Assembly (NCBI GenBank): GCA_001596155.1
Contig: CP014771.1
Span: 5,146,001 to 5,210,000, forward strand
Length of the DNA: 64,000 bases
Direction: 5' to 3'
Origin: Hymenobacter psoromatis
Lineage (GTDB): Bacteria > Bacteroidota > Bacteroidia > Cytophagales > Hymenobacteraceae
Both the position numbers and the translations under genes were made by a program. Under the pieces are notes generated by a model. The model did not search any database. It was not told where the DNA came from and saw only the letters and a program-made list of their open reading frames with translations. Shown in pieces: positions 10,100 to 19,719 of the stretch (its first letter is position 1; every line of letters begins with the position of its first letter).

Positions 10100-10528
10100 G
10101 AACAGCGCTTTACGGCCCAGATGACATTGCTATGCTCGATTCCTGGTATTGGGCGCAAGCCAGCGGGTATGCTGCTGCTTTTTGCCGGCGGCTTTACGCA
10201 CTTCGATAGCTATCGCCAGGTGATTGCCCTGGCTGGTTTATCGCCGCGCGAGCATACTTCCGGCACTAGCATTCGGGGCAAGGTGCGTATTACCAAAATG
10301 GGCGGTGGCTTGATTCGCGGTAAGCTATTCATGTGCAGCCTTTCAGCCAAAAAAGCGAACGCGGTCTGTGCAACCCTCTTTGACCGCCTTGTGGCCAAGG
10401 GCAAGAATAAGAAGCTGGCACTGATTGCCGTTTGCAACAAGCTGCTCAAGCAAGCCTTTGCTATCATCAAATCGGGCGTGCCCTACCAAGCTGATTTTAA
10501 CTTAAACCTTGCCCTCACCTCCTTTTAA
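10100..10528 (+). pseudogene. C-terminal fragment of a second IS110-family transposase
   Basis: An open frame covers the C-terminal (IS116/IS110/IS902) domain: CSIPGIGRKPAGMLL, DSYRQVIALAGLSPREHTSG and the TSIRGK stretch containing the conserved Ser, then a basic C-terminus. The N-terminal DEDD half is absent; upstream is the inverted-repeat segment. It is not the missing half of the 8990-9780 copy, which has its own diverged version of this domain. It should be inactive. Confidence 0.8.
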
Positions 10529-10541
10529 CACAGTTCATCCC

Positions 10542-11024
10542 ATGCTCAAGGTAATAGAAGATGGGCGCGTGGTAGGTGCCAGAGGCTTCTGGTTAAAAGC
10601 TCACCGGCAAGCGAGCGGCCATCTCTACCTCATCTATTATACCGCTACCCGTGAGCAGCGCTACATCCACGTCCACCGGCTGACTGCGCTTTGCTACGTA
10701 CCAAACGCAGACCCAGCGACCTTAATCAAGGTTGACCACATCGACACCAATCCAGCGAACAACCACTATACCAATCTGCGCTGGGTAACCGCCAGGCAGA
10801 ACTGTCAAAACCTTGCTAAGAATAAAGAGGGGAGTACTAGCAGCCAGTACATTGGCGTAAGCTGGAAGAAACGGGAGTAGCGCTGGGCCGCTCAAATTTG
10901 GCTTGACGGTGAGAACAAGGGGCTCGGGCAGTTCAAAGATGCTGTTGATGCAGCTTGTGCATACGACCAACCCCTGATAGGGGCAGGCTTGAACCCCGTC
11001 AACGTCCCGCCCAACAACGCGTGA
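10542..11024 (+). pseudogene. HNH endonuclease with AP2-like DNA-binding tail, interrupted by TAG
   Basis: From ATG 10542 the frame encodes an HNH homing-endonuclease-like protein: VHRLTALCYVPN, then VDHIDTNPANNHYTNLRWVT with the HNH residues, then SSQYIGVSWKKRE. A single TAG at 10878-10880 interrupts it. The frame then continues RWAAQIWLDGENKGLGQF up to TGA at 11022, completing an AP2-like domain. Such HNH-AP2 proteins are common in phages and mobile elements. A one-base change CAG to TAG would explain the break. The truncated form keeps the nuclease motif but loses most of the DNA-binding tail. Confidence 0.75.
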
Positions 11025-11120
11025 CGATACGTCACGAGAACGCTAGCAGTACAGAAATGCGGTACAGAATTACCTGCTCAGACGGTACAGACTAGGTGCT
11101 GTATTGTACTTTAAAACGAA

Positions 11121-11151
11121 AAAATCCTCTCAGATTATCTGAGAGGATTTT
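11121..11151. terminator. Bidirectional rho-independent terminator
   Basis: The stem AAAATCCTCTCAGA pairs with TCTGAGAGGATTTT around a TTA loop, with an A-run before and T-run after. It lies 97 bases after the HNH gene and 234 bases before the integrase, in an otherwise empty 360-base gap. Confidence 0.85.
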
Positions 11152-11384
11152 TATATTGTACTTTTTAGTGAAGATTGTAGTCCGTAGGGGAATATCACCT
11201 ACATAATAAGTTAGGGAAAGAATAATGGCTAAAATGGCTTATTCTCGCTGAATTAGGTTGTTTTTGTGAAATGTTATTCCAGTCATATTATGTATTTTCA
11301 TCCTCAATACGGGGTCTTTGTACCCTGGGCTGTACCCTAATTTTATTATTGTCGTAACTTCGTAGTGACAGACAATCCTGATTT

Positions 11385-12641
11385 ATGGCATCCATCTCTT
11401 TTCATCTGAAAGAGCCAAACAGCGACAAGCCTACGGCCCTCTTCATCTGGTTTAATCCTCAAAACGGGGCTAGCCGCGTTCGGCTTTATACGGGTGATAA
11501 AATCCATCCTAACCAATGGGAGGGAGGGGAGGTGCAGCGCGCCCGAACACCGAAGCGTAGTCCCGAAACGGAGCGCAACAAGGCTGTCAATGCTAACAAC
11601 GAGCGCATGAGCAAACGCCTCCTGACTTATTGGGGTGAGTGCCGCGCGCGGGGCGTACTGCCCTCGCCCGAAGAGTTGCGGGCAGTTATTGAGCCCGAAG
11701 CTCCTGCTGCCGTTGCACCAGCCCAGCCCCAACCCGTGCCTGACTATGCTGCTTTCTTAGCCCGTAAAGTAGGAAATTATGCTGATAATACAATAAAGTC
11801 TCATACTACTACTTATAATCACTTGATTCGTTACGTTTCCCTCTCACGCCGTCCGTTCAAATACGCCGACTTTACCCGAGAATAGGTGGAGAAATTTGGC
11901 GCTTGGTTATCGGCAGGCTATGGGGTACGTGAATTTATGGCCGACGGCAGCGTAAACAAGCAGCTCAAGAACCTGAAGGAATTTTTGAAAGATGCCGCTA
12001 ATCGAGGCCGCACCCCACGTATTGATGTAATAGGCTGGGGGTGGAAATTTGTCGAGCCGGAAGCAATGGCTCTTACTACTGCCGAGCTGGCTTGCATTGA
12101 ATCTCTTAAGGATTTGCCTCCCTATTTGGAAAATGCCCGCTGCTTATGGCTGCTGATGGCCTACACTGGCTTACGCTACTCCGATGCCATGAAATTGAAG
12201 CCTGAACACGACAAGGGGGAAGTGTTACGATTTGTGCCTCAAAAAACTACTGATATTTCAGCGACTGTTTACATCCGCAAAGTAACCCGCGTACTACTCA
12301 GTAAATGTTGGACGGGGGAGGTGCATGAAATCAGCAATACCAAATTGAACGATTTTATTAAGCTAGTGTGCCAGCGGGCGGCTATTGATGAATTGACCGA
12401 AAAAATAAGCTATTATGGGCAAACAAGCCGTCCTAGAAAAGAAGTATTTAAAAAATGGGAGTTGGTCAGCTGTCACACTGCGCGCCGCACCTTTATCACA
12501 CTTTCTTTTTCTAAAAAAATACCACTAGAATTAATTATGATGGCTGCTGGCCACACCAACGCAAAAACAACGTTACGATACAATCAAAATACAGAGGCGC
12601 GGCAGATTGAGGTTTCTCGCCTTGCTTGGGATGATGAGTAG
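11385..12641 (+). pseudogene. Tyrosine-type integrase interrupted by TAG
   Basis: The gene reads from ATG 11385 through an Arm-like N-terminus and a SAM-like core-binding domain (APVPDYAAF region, YADNTIKSHTTTYNHLIRYV) to a TAG at 11883-11885. It resumes in the same frame with VEKFGAWLSAGYG to 12641. The catalytic domain has Arg in TGLRYSD, HTARRTF (His-x-x-Arg), GHTNAKTT and the nucleophile Tyr in TLRYNQ. Total length is about 418 codons, typical of Bacteroidota conjugative-transposon or island integrases. A CAG to TAG change would explain the stop. Reinitiation at the GTG directly after the stop would make only the C-terminal part. Confidence 0.82.
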
Positions 12642-13004
12642 GCCCTAATTATCAACCAGCTTTGTAGCCGGTAGAACTGCTATAAATGGGTGTGCAGTTC
12701 TGATAAAAAGTGGGGAAAAACGAAGCTTAGGATATAGTCCTAAGGCGTGATAGTCTATCAATTCACTGTCCGTTGCAAGTAAAATCATCCCAACTACTCA
12801 GGGTAAGAGGCTTTGTACTCCGACTTGCATATACCTCTCAGTTTTCGCTAATTTCACCAACAAGTAAAAACTCCGTTAGGAAATCTATACGCGAAACGGC
12901 TATGTATTAAAAAATATACATGCCGTGTTCGCAAGGGCTTGTGGGCGGATAGTAACCAAGAAAAACCGCCTCTATTATCGGGTCATTCAACATCGTTAGT
13001 TGGT
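12642..13004. other. Gap between integrase and nuclease pair
   Basis: No gene is seen in these 363 bases. There is a weak hairpin ATGTAT/ATACAT near 12903-12922 that could end the integrase transcript. Both flanking genes point into this gap. An attachment site could lie here but no duplicated end was found. Confidence 0.5.
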
Positions 13005-14255
13005 CTAGGCAACCGAACGCGCAATCTTGCGCATCGCCGCCGGCGAGTCGCCAAACCTGCACAGCGCCTCGCAGTGTTGGCGCAGCTCCGAAAACAGGAT
13101 GTAGTGGATGGTCGCGCCGGCGGCCCGGATGGCGGGCCGTAAGAGCTGCGTCTGCACCTCTTTTTCGCGGGCATCGGGCACTACTAGGTAGAGCGCGGTG
13201 GCGTGCTCGGGCATGGAGAAAGCTAAATCCGTCAGGCGCAGGATACCGCTGTAGATGCTGGTACTTTTCTCCACTTCAAAAGCCGCTACTACCCGGCTGG
13301 TACCAGGGGCGAACCACACGATATCAACAAGGCGGATAGTACTGGCCACCTCGGCTGGCACGGGTAGCTCGGGGTGCTGGTCGAGGCAGAGAAACGACAA
13401 CTTCTGCCCACCGTAGAGGCGGTTGCGGTCGTTGATGGCCGTGGTTACGTCGCAGCCCAGCGCCTTGCCGATGCGCAGCAGATGGTGCTGCATTTCGGTG
13501 TGCTGGTTCTCTTCCTGCGCTTCGGTCTGGACTTCTTTGTGGCGTTTCTGGGCCTGCTGCTGGTATTTATCACGGTCCTCGTCGGTGGCAAATTGCTGCT
13601 CGCCGGCAATTATTTTCCGCACGCCTACGTCGAAGAGTAGGCCGCTCAGCGCGCCGTAGTCGAGGCTTAGGTGCTGGCGATGCTCCTGGTTAAGGTCGCG
13701 CAGTCTCTCGCGCATTCGCAGGTATTCGGCCCAGGAGCCGAGCTTGATTTTCTCCCCGAACAGGGCATTGAACCCGTTGACAATGGCCGTGTTGCAGGGC
13801 GGCATCAGGGTAGGGTGCAGAAAATAGAGGATGCTGGCCACGGCCGGCCCCAGTCCTTTTATTTTGCGGCGGTCCAGCAGGTCAATTTCGCGCAGTAGCT
13901 GCTGCTCGGTGGTGGCGGCCAGGCAGCTTTCCAGGAACTGGCCGAAGGCCCGCTTGTTATCCTCGTGCTCGTAGATATCGGGGATGCGTAGCTTGGGCTT
14001 CCAGTAAAAGGGATGCGCCGCGCCCTGAAACACCTGCTTCTGCTCGCTGATGACGCTGAGCACAAATTCGAGCGAGGTACCCTTAAAATCATTGCCGAAA
14101 CTCCCGGCCTTGATATCCTTTACTACCTGCTGCACCCCGCGCCGGATGGAGCGAAAAGCCTTCAGCCGCTCCTCATTGTTGATAAACCAAGTGTTGTAAA
14201 CGGACTCGGAATCAGCTTTGTATTGTTGGATAAGCGGTGGTAGCGCGGCAGACAT
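13005..14255 (-). CDS. Putative restriction-type nuclease with a helix-hairpin-helix segment
   Basis: A 416-residue protein without a family name I can give. An N-terminal helical region is followed by a helix-hairpin-helix-like stretch (KIKGLGPAVASILYF, residues 131-145), as found in non-specific DNA binding. A charged Gln/Glu/Lys coiled coil covers about 220-250. The C-terminal part has a PD-(D/E)xK-like pattern: Asp311 in VDIVWF and the E-x-E-K of AAFEVEKST (residues 327-330), followed by a helix GILRLTDL. The ExE form resembles BamHI-type sites. It lies 66 bases downstream of the 585-residue gene in the same direction, so the two probably share a transcript. No methyltransferase is nearby. 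Confidence 0.6.
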   Translation of the reverse strand: MSAALPPLIQQYKADSESVYNTWFINNEERLKAFRSIRRGVQQVVKDIKAGSFGNDFKGTSLEFVLSVISEQKQVFQGAAHPFYWKPKLRIPDIYEHEDNKRAFGQFLESCLAATTEQQLLREIDLLDRRKIKGLGPAVASILYFLHPTLMPPCNTAIVNGFNALFGEKIKLGSWAEYLRMRERLRDLNQEHRQHLSLDYGALSGLLFDVGVRKIIAGEQQFATDEDRDKYQQQAQKRHKEVQTEAQEENQHTEMQHHLLRIGKALGCDVTTAINDRNRLYGGQKLSFLCLDQHPELPVPAEVASTIRLVDIVWFAPGTSRVVAAFEVEKSTSIYSGILRLTDLAFSMPEHATALYLVVPDAREKEVQTQLLRPAIRAAGATIHYILFSELRQHCEALCRFGDSPAAMRKIARSVA

Positions 14256-14321
14256 AAAGTAGGAAATGAGTAAGTAGAGCCACTAAGATGCGCCAAAATT
14301 GGGGGGCGCAGGCGGAGATAC

Positions 14322-16079
14322 TTAAAAACTGGATTGCGAGTCGTCAGTACTCCGGTTAATAAGGGCTGGTAACTGGTAGAGCATCTCCCGAGGAATGCCT
14401 AGCATCTCTCGTTTTTCCGCGTAGTTTTCTAAAAATAGGGCGAAGGGATGAATAGCCTGCATAAGCCGCTGCTCTTCCTCGGCCGGGGTGATACCAGGCC
14501 AAGCAGGGGCTGTGAGGTAGGCGATGTATTCTTCCAAAACGTCTTCAAATACTAAGCGGCCATCGCGGAAATCCTCGTGGAAAGCCAGCAGCGTATCAGC
14601 GTCAATAATAATGAGCGGCCGGACATGGTGCACGGGCAGCCCGGCTGCGTCCAGCGCAACTACTTCACCCTGAAACCATTCATTCACCACTGCGTTCAGG
14701 CCCGGCTGATTGTAGAGCCGGTCGTGCACGACCAAGACCGGGTAGATAATCAGGTCCGCTGGGTCGAAGTCGGTATCGAAAGGTAGTTCTTTTCGCAGCA
14801 GGCGGCCGACGTTATTGGCTAATTGCTTTGCTGCCTTGGGATGCCCTTTTTCGTCCTCGTAGAATTTCTTTCGTAGCTCCTGTAAATAGGTGGCAAAGTC
14901 GTGGCCGGCCTTTGCGTCCTTATGCACCAGTACATCTTTCGACTCAAAAAGCACCGCCCGAGGGCCATGCCGAAAATAATAGTCCGGTTCCGACTGCCCT
15001 TGTAGCTTCCACCCGGCCATGATTGCTGAACCGCTCAGCGCCCGGCCGCGGCCGAGGAACGTAGCTTTCAGCAGCATGTAAAGTAGGTGCTGTTCAGAAA
15101 ATAAATCACAGTACACTGACCGCCAATCCTTTTCCCGCTCGGCTTTGGGTAGGGACTGATTGGCGCGGTTAAACTGAAAATACAGCCCTTTGTGCATCGC
15201 TTCCAGTACCAGCACCGGGTAGGCCAGTACGAAGGTGCCCGGCATTTCTTCTACCAGGGGCGTAGTACGCAAACTGGTAAAATCGGCCTTGTCCAAGGCT
15301 TGACCTTCGGGCAGGGCGAAGTTCCGCAGAAAGGCGCAGTCCGCTTCAAAATCGGGGCCGTCGGGTACCTCCACGGAAATTCGACCCGAATTTCCCGCTT
15401 CCGTAATAGGCTTGGTTACGCCACTGAGCTTGCGAAAGTATTCGGGCCAGTCGCGGCACCCGAACCGACGCAGGAAAGTTTGTAAAATCGGGGTAAAGCG
15501 GGCGTCAGCTTCCAGAAACTCAAATAGTTGCACCGACTTAATTAGCTGTAAGAGAGCAATATTTAGCAAGCGCAGGTTGACCAGCTCAAAATCGGAGAAG
15601 GTCCCGGCCAGGGCCAGTGCTGCGAGCGGCTGCGTGGGCAGCAACTGCTTGGCGGCCGTCATGGCTTGGGCCTGTTCCTCGATATAAGGCCCGTTCAGCA
15701 CCAGGCACGCTTTGAACAGGCTCTTTTCCAGCTCGGCCTCCGTCTTGGTATTGGCCTCGTCGGGCAACTCGAAGCAGTAGCTGTAAAGCTGGAGTACCGT
15801 TTTGGGATGCAGGAAGCTGAGTGGGGACTGGACGCGGTTCTGCAACGCTCTAGCCCGGTAATAGACCTCATCCGCAAAGAGTTGGTTATGCGAGCCGAAA
15901 AACTGCCGCATATCGGTGAGGTGGGTCCGCTCAGGAGTTGGTACCTGACTCAAATAGCCTAGCAAGTGCGATACGCACTGTAAGCGCACGTGCCGACTAA
16001 TTCCGGCCAGGTACTGCGCTATGGGTAAGGCAGGCTCGGAAAAGAGATAGGAGAAGTTGACGAGTAATTTTCGGGTCAT
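14322..16079 (-). CDS. Putative PD-(D/E)xK nuclease, first gene of the pair
   Basis: A 585-residue protein, mostly helical in its first 350 residues, with no membrane segment or signal peptide. Around residues 364-381 it reads EPDYYF, a short loop, then AVLFESKD, giving Asp366, Glu379 and Lys381 in the arrangement of a PD-(D/E)xK nuclease core. The following region (DLIIYPVLVVHD, RPLIIIDADTL) has the alternating strands expected around such a core. No helicase, ATPase or methyltransferase motif is seen. With the gene downstream it forms a two-gene cassette next to an integrase and an HNH gene, a setting typical of defence islands. The assignment as a nuclease is inference. Confidence 0.55.
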   Translation of the reverse strand: MTRKLLVNFSYLFSEPALPIAQYLAGISRHVRLQCVSHLLGYLSQVPTPERTHLTDMRQFFGSHNQLFADEVYYRARALQNRVQSPLSFLHPKTVLQLYSYCFELPDEANTKTEAELEKSLFKACLVLNGPYIEEQAQAMTAAKQLLPTQPLAALALAGTFSDFELVNLRLLNIALLQLIKSVQLFEFLEADARFTPILQTFLRRFGCRDWPEYFRKLSGVTKPITEAGNSGRISVEVPDGPDFEADCAFLRNFALPEGQALDKADFTSLRTTPLVEEMPGTFVLAYPVLVLEAMHKGLYFQFNRANQSLPKAEREKDWRSVYCDLFSEQHLLYMLLKATFLGRGRALSGSAIMAGWKLQGQSEPDYYFRHGPRAVLFESKDVLVHKDAKAGHDFATYLQELRKKFYEDEKGHPKAAKQLANNVGRLLRKELPFDTDFDPADLIIYPVLVVHDRLYNQPGLNAVVNEWFQGEVVALDAAGLPVHHVRPLIIIDADTLLAFHEDFRDGRLVFEDVLEEYIAYLTAPAWPGITPAEEEQRLMQAIHPFALFLENYAEKREMLGIPREMLYQLPALINRSTDDSQSSF

Positions 16080-16187
16080 TCGCGGGAATTTATCGAACCG
16101 GTGCGGGATAAGACAATTGCCCAGCTTAACGCCAAAAAGCAGCCCGACGTTAAAAGCCGCACTGCTCTTCGCTACTCTATCAAGCCT

Positions 16188-16811
16188 TCAAATCAGCGAA
16201 TCCAGGCTGCGGCGAGCGTGGCTGGCGGGACCCAGCTTCTGAAATTCGGTGGGCGTGAGGCCCGTCACCTGTCGGAACTGCCGCGAGAGGTGGGCCGGGC
16301 TGCTGTAGCCTAGTTGCTCGGCCACCTCGGCGATAGGCAATTCGCCGTAATCAATCAACTCCTTGGCGCACTCCACCTTCTGGCGAATGATGAACTTCTC
16401 AATCGTGAGCCCCTCCGAAGCGGAGAACAAGTGGGATAAATAGTGATAGTCTTTGTCTAAGTGCTCGGTTAGATAGTCGGAGTAGTTAAGCAGGCGGGGG
16501 CCGGGCGGGGGGTAGTGAACCAAAGCCACCAGCAGGGTTTTAATGCGGTCCACTAATTGGTCGCGGGGTTCTTCGAGCAGCACGAAGCCCACTGCGGCCA
16601 AGCTAACGCGAATGGCCGCCAAGTCGGGGGCCGCGTCATCGGGCGTGAATACGTCGGCCTCGCCCAGCGCCACGCGGGCCACGCGCAGGCCCAGCGCCGT
16701 CAGCTTTTCGCCCACCACCCGAATGCACTGGGGACACACCATATTTCTAATCAGCAGCCGATATGAGCCGGCTGGCGGTAATACGTGCGCAATACTTATA
16801 TTGGACTTCAT
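16188..16811 (-). CDS. AraC-family regulator with an N-terminal HMA-like metal-sensing domain
   Basis: A 207-residue regulator. Residues 15-85 resemble a heavy-metal-associated fold with the metal site in RNMVCPQCIRVV (CxxC). The C-terminal half is an AraC-type double helix-turn-helix: PIAEVAEQLGYSSPAHLSRQ and FRQVTGLTPTEFQKL. It is paralogous to the protein at 31018. Neighbours are the cupredoxin at 16823 and the CopA ATPase at 17293, all on the minus strand with short gaps. It is therefore a likely copper or silver sensor for this operon and perhaps for the whole island. Fusion of the sensor fold directly to AraC differs from the usual MerR-type CueR or ArsR/CopY sensors. Confidence 0.8.
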   Translation of the reverse strand: MKSNISIAHVLPPAGSYRLLIRNMVCPQCIRVVGEKLTALGLRVARVALGEADVFTPDDAAPDLAAIRVSLAAVGFVLLEEPRDQLVDRIKTLLVALVHYPPPGPRLLNYSDYLTEHLDKDYHYLSHLFSASEGLTIEKFIIRQKVECAKELIDYGELPIAEVAEQLGYSSPAHLSRQFRQVTGLTPTEFQKLGPASHARRSLDSLI

Positions 16812-16822
16812 ACCCAGCCGCC

Positions 16823-17200
16823 TTATTTCACCACCAGGCTACCCCGCAGCATCCCCATGCCGCAGGTGAAGGGGAACGTGCCGATTCTCTCGGGCAGCAG
16901 CTCTACCAGCGTGGTTTTGAAAGCGGGCAGGTCGCGGCGGATACTGAAATCGGGCAGCAATAGCTCCTCCGAGCAACTGCTCTCCTCGTCGCGGTAGAAG
17001 CTCAGCTGCACGGGCTGGCCTTTTTTTACCTCAATGATGTCGGGCGAGTAGCCGCCCTTCACGGTTATAGCCACCTCCTGTACGCCGCCCGACGAGGAAA
17101 CGGCGCTGGCCGTTTGGCGGGTCGAGAATAAGAAGTACCATAGCACGAACGCCACCAGGCCGAGGCCAACGATGGTAACAATAACCTGGGAAGTATCCAT
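16823..17200 (-). CDS. Membrane-anchored cupredoxin-like protein
   Basis: A 125-residue protein with one N-terminal membrane helix (VIVTIVGLGLVAFVLWYFLF) and an exported cupredoxin-like domain. The segment VEVKK-type start (IIEVKKGQPVQLSFYRDEE), a Cys in SSCSEE and a C-terminal CGMGM motif provide candidate copper ligands. The usual first His is replaced by Cys/Glu-rich sequence. It lies 11 bases upstream of the AraC regulator and 92 bases after copA, in the same direction. A role in periplasmic copper capture or delivery to CopA is likely. Confidence 0.75.
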   Translation of the reverse strand: MDTSQVIVTIVGLGLVAFVLWYFLFSTRQTASAVSSSGGVQEVAITVKGGYSPDIIEVKKGQPVQLSFYRDEESSCSEELLLPDFSIRRDLPAFKTTLVELLPERIGTFPFTCGMGMLRGSLVVK

Positions 17201-17292
17201 ACTTTTTAAGTAGAAATTATGAATTAAAAATTAACTACAAGAGAAGGGCACCGGTGGTCTTTTCGTGACGTAGGCAGCCCCATTTTTAATCC

Positions 17293-19563
17293 TTAATTTG
17301 AATCTGGGTCGAAGCTTCTTAGGCGCAGCGAGTTGGTCAGCACCGACACCGAGCTGAGGGCCATTGCGCCGGCCGCCAGCATGGGCGAGAGCAGGATGCC
17401 GAAGAACGGATACAACAGCCCGGCCGCGATGGGGATGCCCAGCGAGTTATAAACGAAGGCGAAAAACAAGTTCTGCTTGATGGTGCGGATGGTCTGGCGC
17501 GACAGCTCGATGGCCGTGACTACCCCGTTTAAATCCGAGCGCATGAGCGTGATGCCGGCGGCTTCCATTGCCACGTCGGTGCCCGAGCCGATGGCCAAGC
17601 CAATGTCGGCCTGGGCCAGGGCCGGCGCATCGTTGATGCCGTCGCCCACCATTGCCACGGTGCGATTTTCAGCCTGTAATTCCTTCACCTTACCGGCTTT
17701 GTCTTGGGGTAGCACTTCGGCAAAATAGCGCGTGATGCCTACCTGCCCGGCCACCTGGGCGGCGGTTTGCGGGTTGTCGCCGGTCATCATCACCACTTCT
17801 ATGCCCAGGGCTTGCAGCTTTTGGATGGCGGCGGCCGAGGTGTCGCGCACGGTGTCGGCCACGCCCACCAGGCCCACGGCCTGCCCGGCCACGGCCACGT
17901 AGAGCACGGTTTTGGCCTGGCTCAGCAGCTGCTCGGCCTGGGACGTGAGGGTCGGCGAGAGGCTGATGCCTTCGTCGGCCAGCAGGCGGCGGTTGCCGAT
18001 GAGCACGGCCTGGCCGGCTACCGTGGCCGCCGCGCCCTTGCCTTCCACGGCCCGAAAGTCGGTGGCGGCCAGTTTATCGCCGCCCTGGTCGTCGGCGTGG
18101 CGCACCACGGCTTCGGCCAGCGGGTGCTCGCTTTGGCGCTCCACGGCGGCCACCAGCTGCAACAGGTGGGGGCCATGCTGGCCGGGGGCCACGAAGTCCG
18201 TCACGGCCGGCTCGCCGCGGGTGATGGTGCCGGTTTTGTCGAGCAGCACGGTGTTCACCTGGTAGGCTTTTTCCAGCGCCTCGGCGTTGCGGATGAGCAC
18301 GCCGTGTTCCGCGCCCTTGCCGGTGCTTACCATGATGGCCGTGGGCGTGGCCAGCCCCAGGGCGCAGGGGCAGGCAATGATGAGCACGGCTACGAAGCTG
18401 ACCAGTGCCAGCGGCAGGCGGGTGGTTGCCGGGGCCAAATCGAACCAGAGCACGAACGTGAGCAGGGCAATAACGACCACCGTGGGCACGAAAATGGCGC
18501 TCACCTTGTCGGCCAGCCGCTGAATGGGCGCGCGGCTGCCCTGCGCATCTTCCACCAGCTTCACTATCTGCGAGAGCATGGTATCGGCCCCCACTTTAGT
18601 GACTTTAAAGCGAAAGGAGCCGGTTTTGTTGAGCGTCGCCCCGAATACCGGGTCGCCGGTCTTTTTCTCCACGGGCAGGCTTTCGCCGGTCAGCATGGCT
18701 TCGTCGAGCGACGATTGGCCTGCCGTGATGAGGCCATCGGTGGCCACTTTTTCGCCGGGGCGCACCACGATAACGTCGCCCAGCTGCACCTGCTCGATGG
18801 GCACGTCCACTTCCTGGCCGCCGGGGCGCACCACGCGGGCCGTTTTGGCTTGCAGGCCCATCAGGCTGCGGATGGCGGCCGAAGTCTGGGTTTTGGCCCG
18901 CAGCTCCAGCACCTTGCCCAGCAAAATCAGGGCGATGATGGTAACCGTGGTGTCGTAGTACACCTCCGGCCGGATGCCCCGGCTCGTAAAAAAGCCCGGC
19001 ACCACGGTAGCCGCCAGACTGTAGCCAAAAGCCGCGCCGGTGCCCACCGCAATGAGCGTGTCCATGTTGGCGGCCCGGTGCTTAAAGCCATTCCAGGCCG
19101 ACACGTAGAACTCGCGCCCGCTGTAGGCCAGCACCGGCAGGGTAAGGAGGAGGAGCAAATAATTGAGCCACTGCACATTGATGCGCTGCATCATCGCCGG
19201 CCAGAGCATGAGCATACTGAGCGGCATAATGACTACGACCAGCGCCACGGCCACCCAGAAGCGGCGCTTAAGTTTTTGATAGGCCAGGGCCTTCTGGCGG
19301 TCCAGCTCGGCGCTGCGCTCGGCGGCGCTGGTGTCGGGGGCGCGCTCGGTCACGCCATAGCCGGCGTTGACGACGGCCTCCTTGAGGGCGGCCGGGGTAG
19401 CCTGGGTAGGCAGGTAGTCCACGGTGGCCTTTTCGGTGGCGAAGTTGACCATTGCCCGCTGCACGCCCGGCGTGCGGCTGAGCGACTTCTCGACGAAGGC
19501 CGCGCACGAGGCGCAGGTCATGCCTTCGATGTCGAGGGTTTCGGTTTTAGTGGCGGGTTCCAT
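17293..19563 (-). CDS. copA: Copper-exporting P-type ATPase
   Basis: A 756-residue P1B-type ATPase that pumps monovalent copper (or silver) out of the cytosol. It has one N-terminal HMA domain with GMTCASC, then eight membrane helices. The transport-site motif [14 protein letters not shown] lies near residue 395, the phosphorylated Asp in DKTGTIT near residue 441, GDNPQTA in the nucleotide domain, and [16 protein letters not shown] before the last helices. The HMA domain ends in GYGVTE, typical of CopA. The motif pattern fits subgroup P1B-1 (Cu+/Ag+). It heads the minus-strand run copA, cupredoxin, HMA-AraC regulator. Confidence 0.95.
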   Translation of the reverse strand: MEPATKTETLDIEGMTCASCAAFVEKSLSRTPGVQRAMVNFATEKATVDYLPTQATPAALKEAVVNAGYGVTERAPDTSAAERSAELDRQKALAYQKLKRRFWVAVALVVVIMPLSMLMLWPAMMQRINVQWLNYLLLLLTLPVLAYSGREFYVSAWNGFKHRAANMDTLIAVGTGAAFGYSLAATVVPGFFTSRGIRPEVYYDTTVTIIALILLGKVLELRAKTQTSAAIRSLMGLQAKTARVVRPGGQEVDVPIEQVQLGDVIVVRPGEKVATDGLITAGQSSLDEAMLTGESLPVEKKTGDPVFGATLNKTGSFRFKVTKVGADTMLSQIVKLVEDAQGSRAPIQRLADKVSAIFVPTVVVIALLTFVLWFDLAPATTRLPLALVSFVAVLIIACPCALGLATPTAIMVSTGKGAEHGVLIRNAEALEKAYQVNTVLLDKTGTITRGEPAVTDFVAPGQHGPHLLQLVAAVERQSEHPLAEAVVRHADDQGGDKLAATDFRAVEGKGAAATVAGQAVLIGNRRLLADEGISLSPTLTSQAEQLLSQAKTVLYVAVAGQAVGLVGVADTVRDTSAAAIQKLQALGIEVVMMTGDNPQTAAQVAGQVGITRYFAEVLPQDKAGKVKELQAENRTVAMVGDGINDAPALAQADIGLAIGSGTDVAMEAAGITLMRSDLNGVVTAIELSRQTIRTIKQNLFFAFVYNSLGIPIAAGLLYPFFGILLSPMLAAGAMALSSVSVLTNSLRLRSFDPDSN

Positions 19564-19679
19564 AACAGCAGGTTACTTCGTGGTTGCCGGGCGATAGGTA
19601 CTCAGGGGAGCAAGCCCACAGCCACTCTGTAAAGGAATGGCGCTGCTACAGAGAAGTTGGTATCGAATACCACCGCAGA

Positions 19680-19689
19680 GTTGCATAAT
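19680..19689 (+). promoter_or_regulatory. CTTGCATAAT-type element (one mismatch)
   Basis: GTTGCATAAT, followed by TTGAC. It lies about 117 bases upstream of the copA start, in opposite orientation. It would also have preceded the ion-channel gene at 20628 before the IS inserted between them. Confidence 0.5.
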
Positions 19690-19719
19690 TTGACGAGTTG
19701 CCAAAGTCCTTGCTCACTA

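Noticed and set aside
9919..10158. A 79-codon minus-strand frame in the IS110 debris
   Set aside because: It spans the inverted repeats and the antisense of IS110 coding sequence; no family resemblance.
17767..19632. A 621-codon plus-strand open frame
   Set aside because: It is antisense to copA, whose motifs are unmistakable; the His/Gly-rich translation is a shadow of GC-rich coding sequence.
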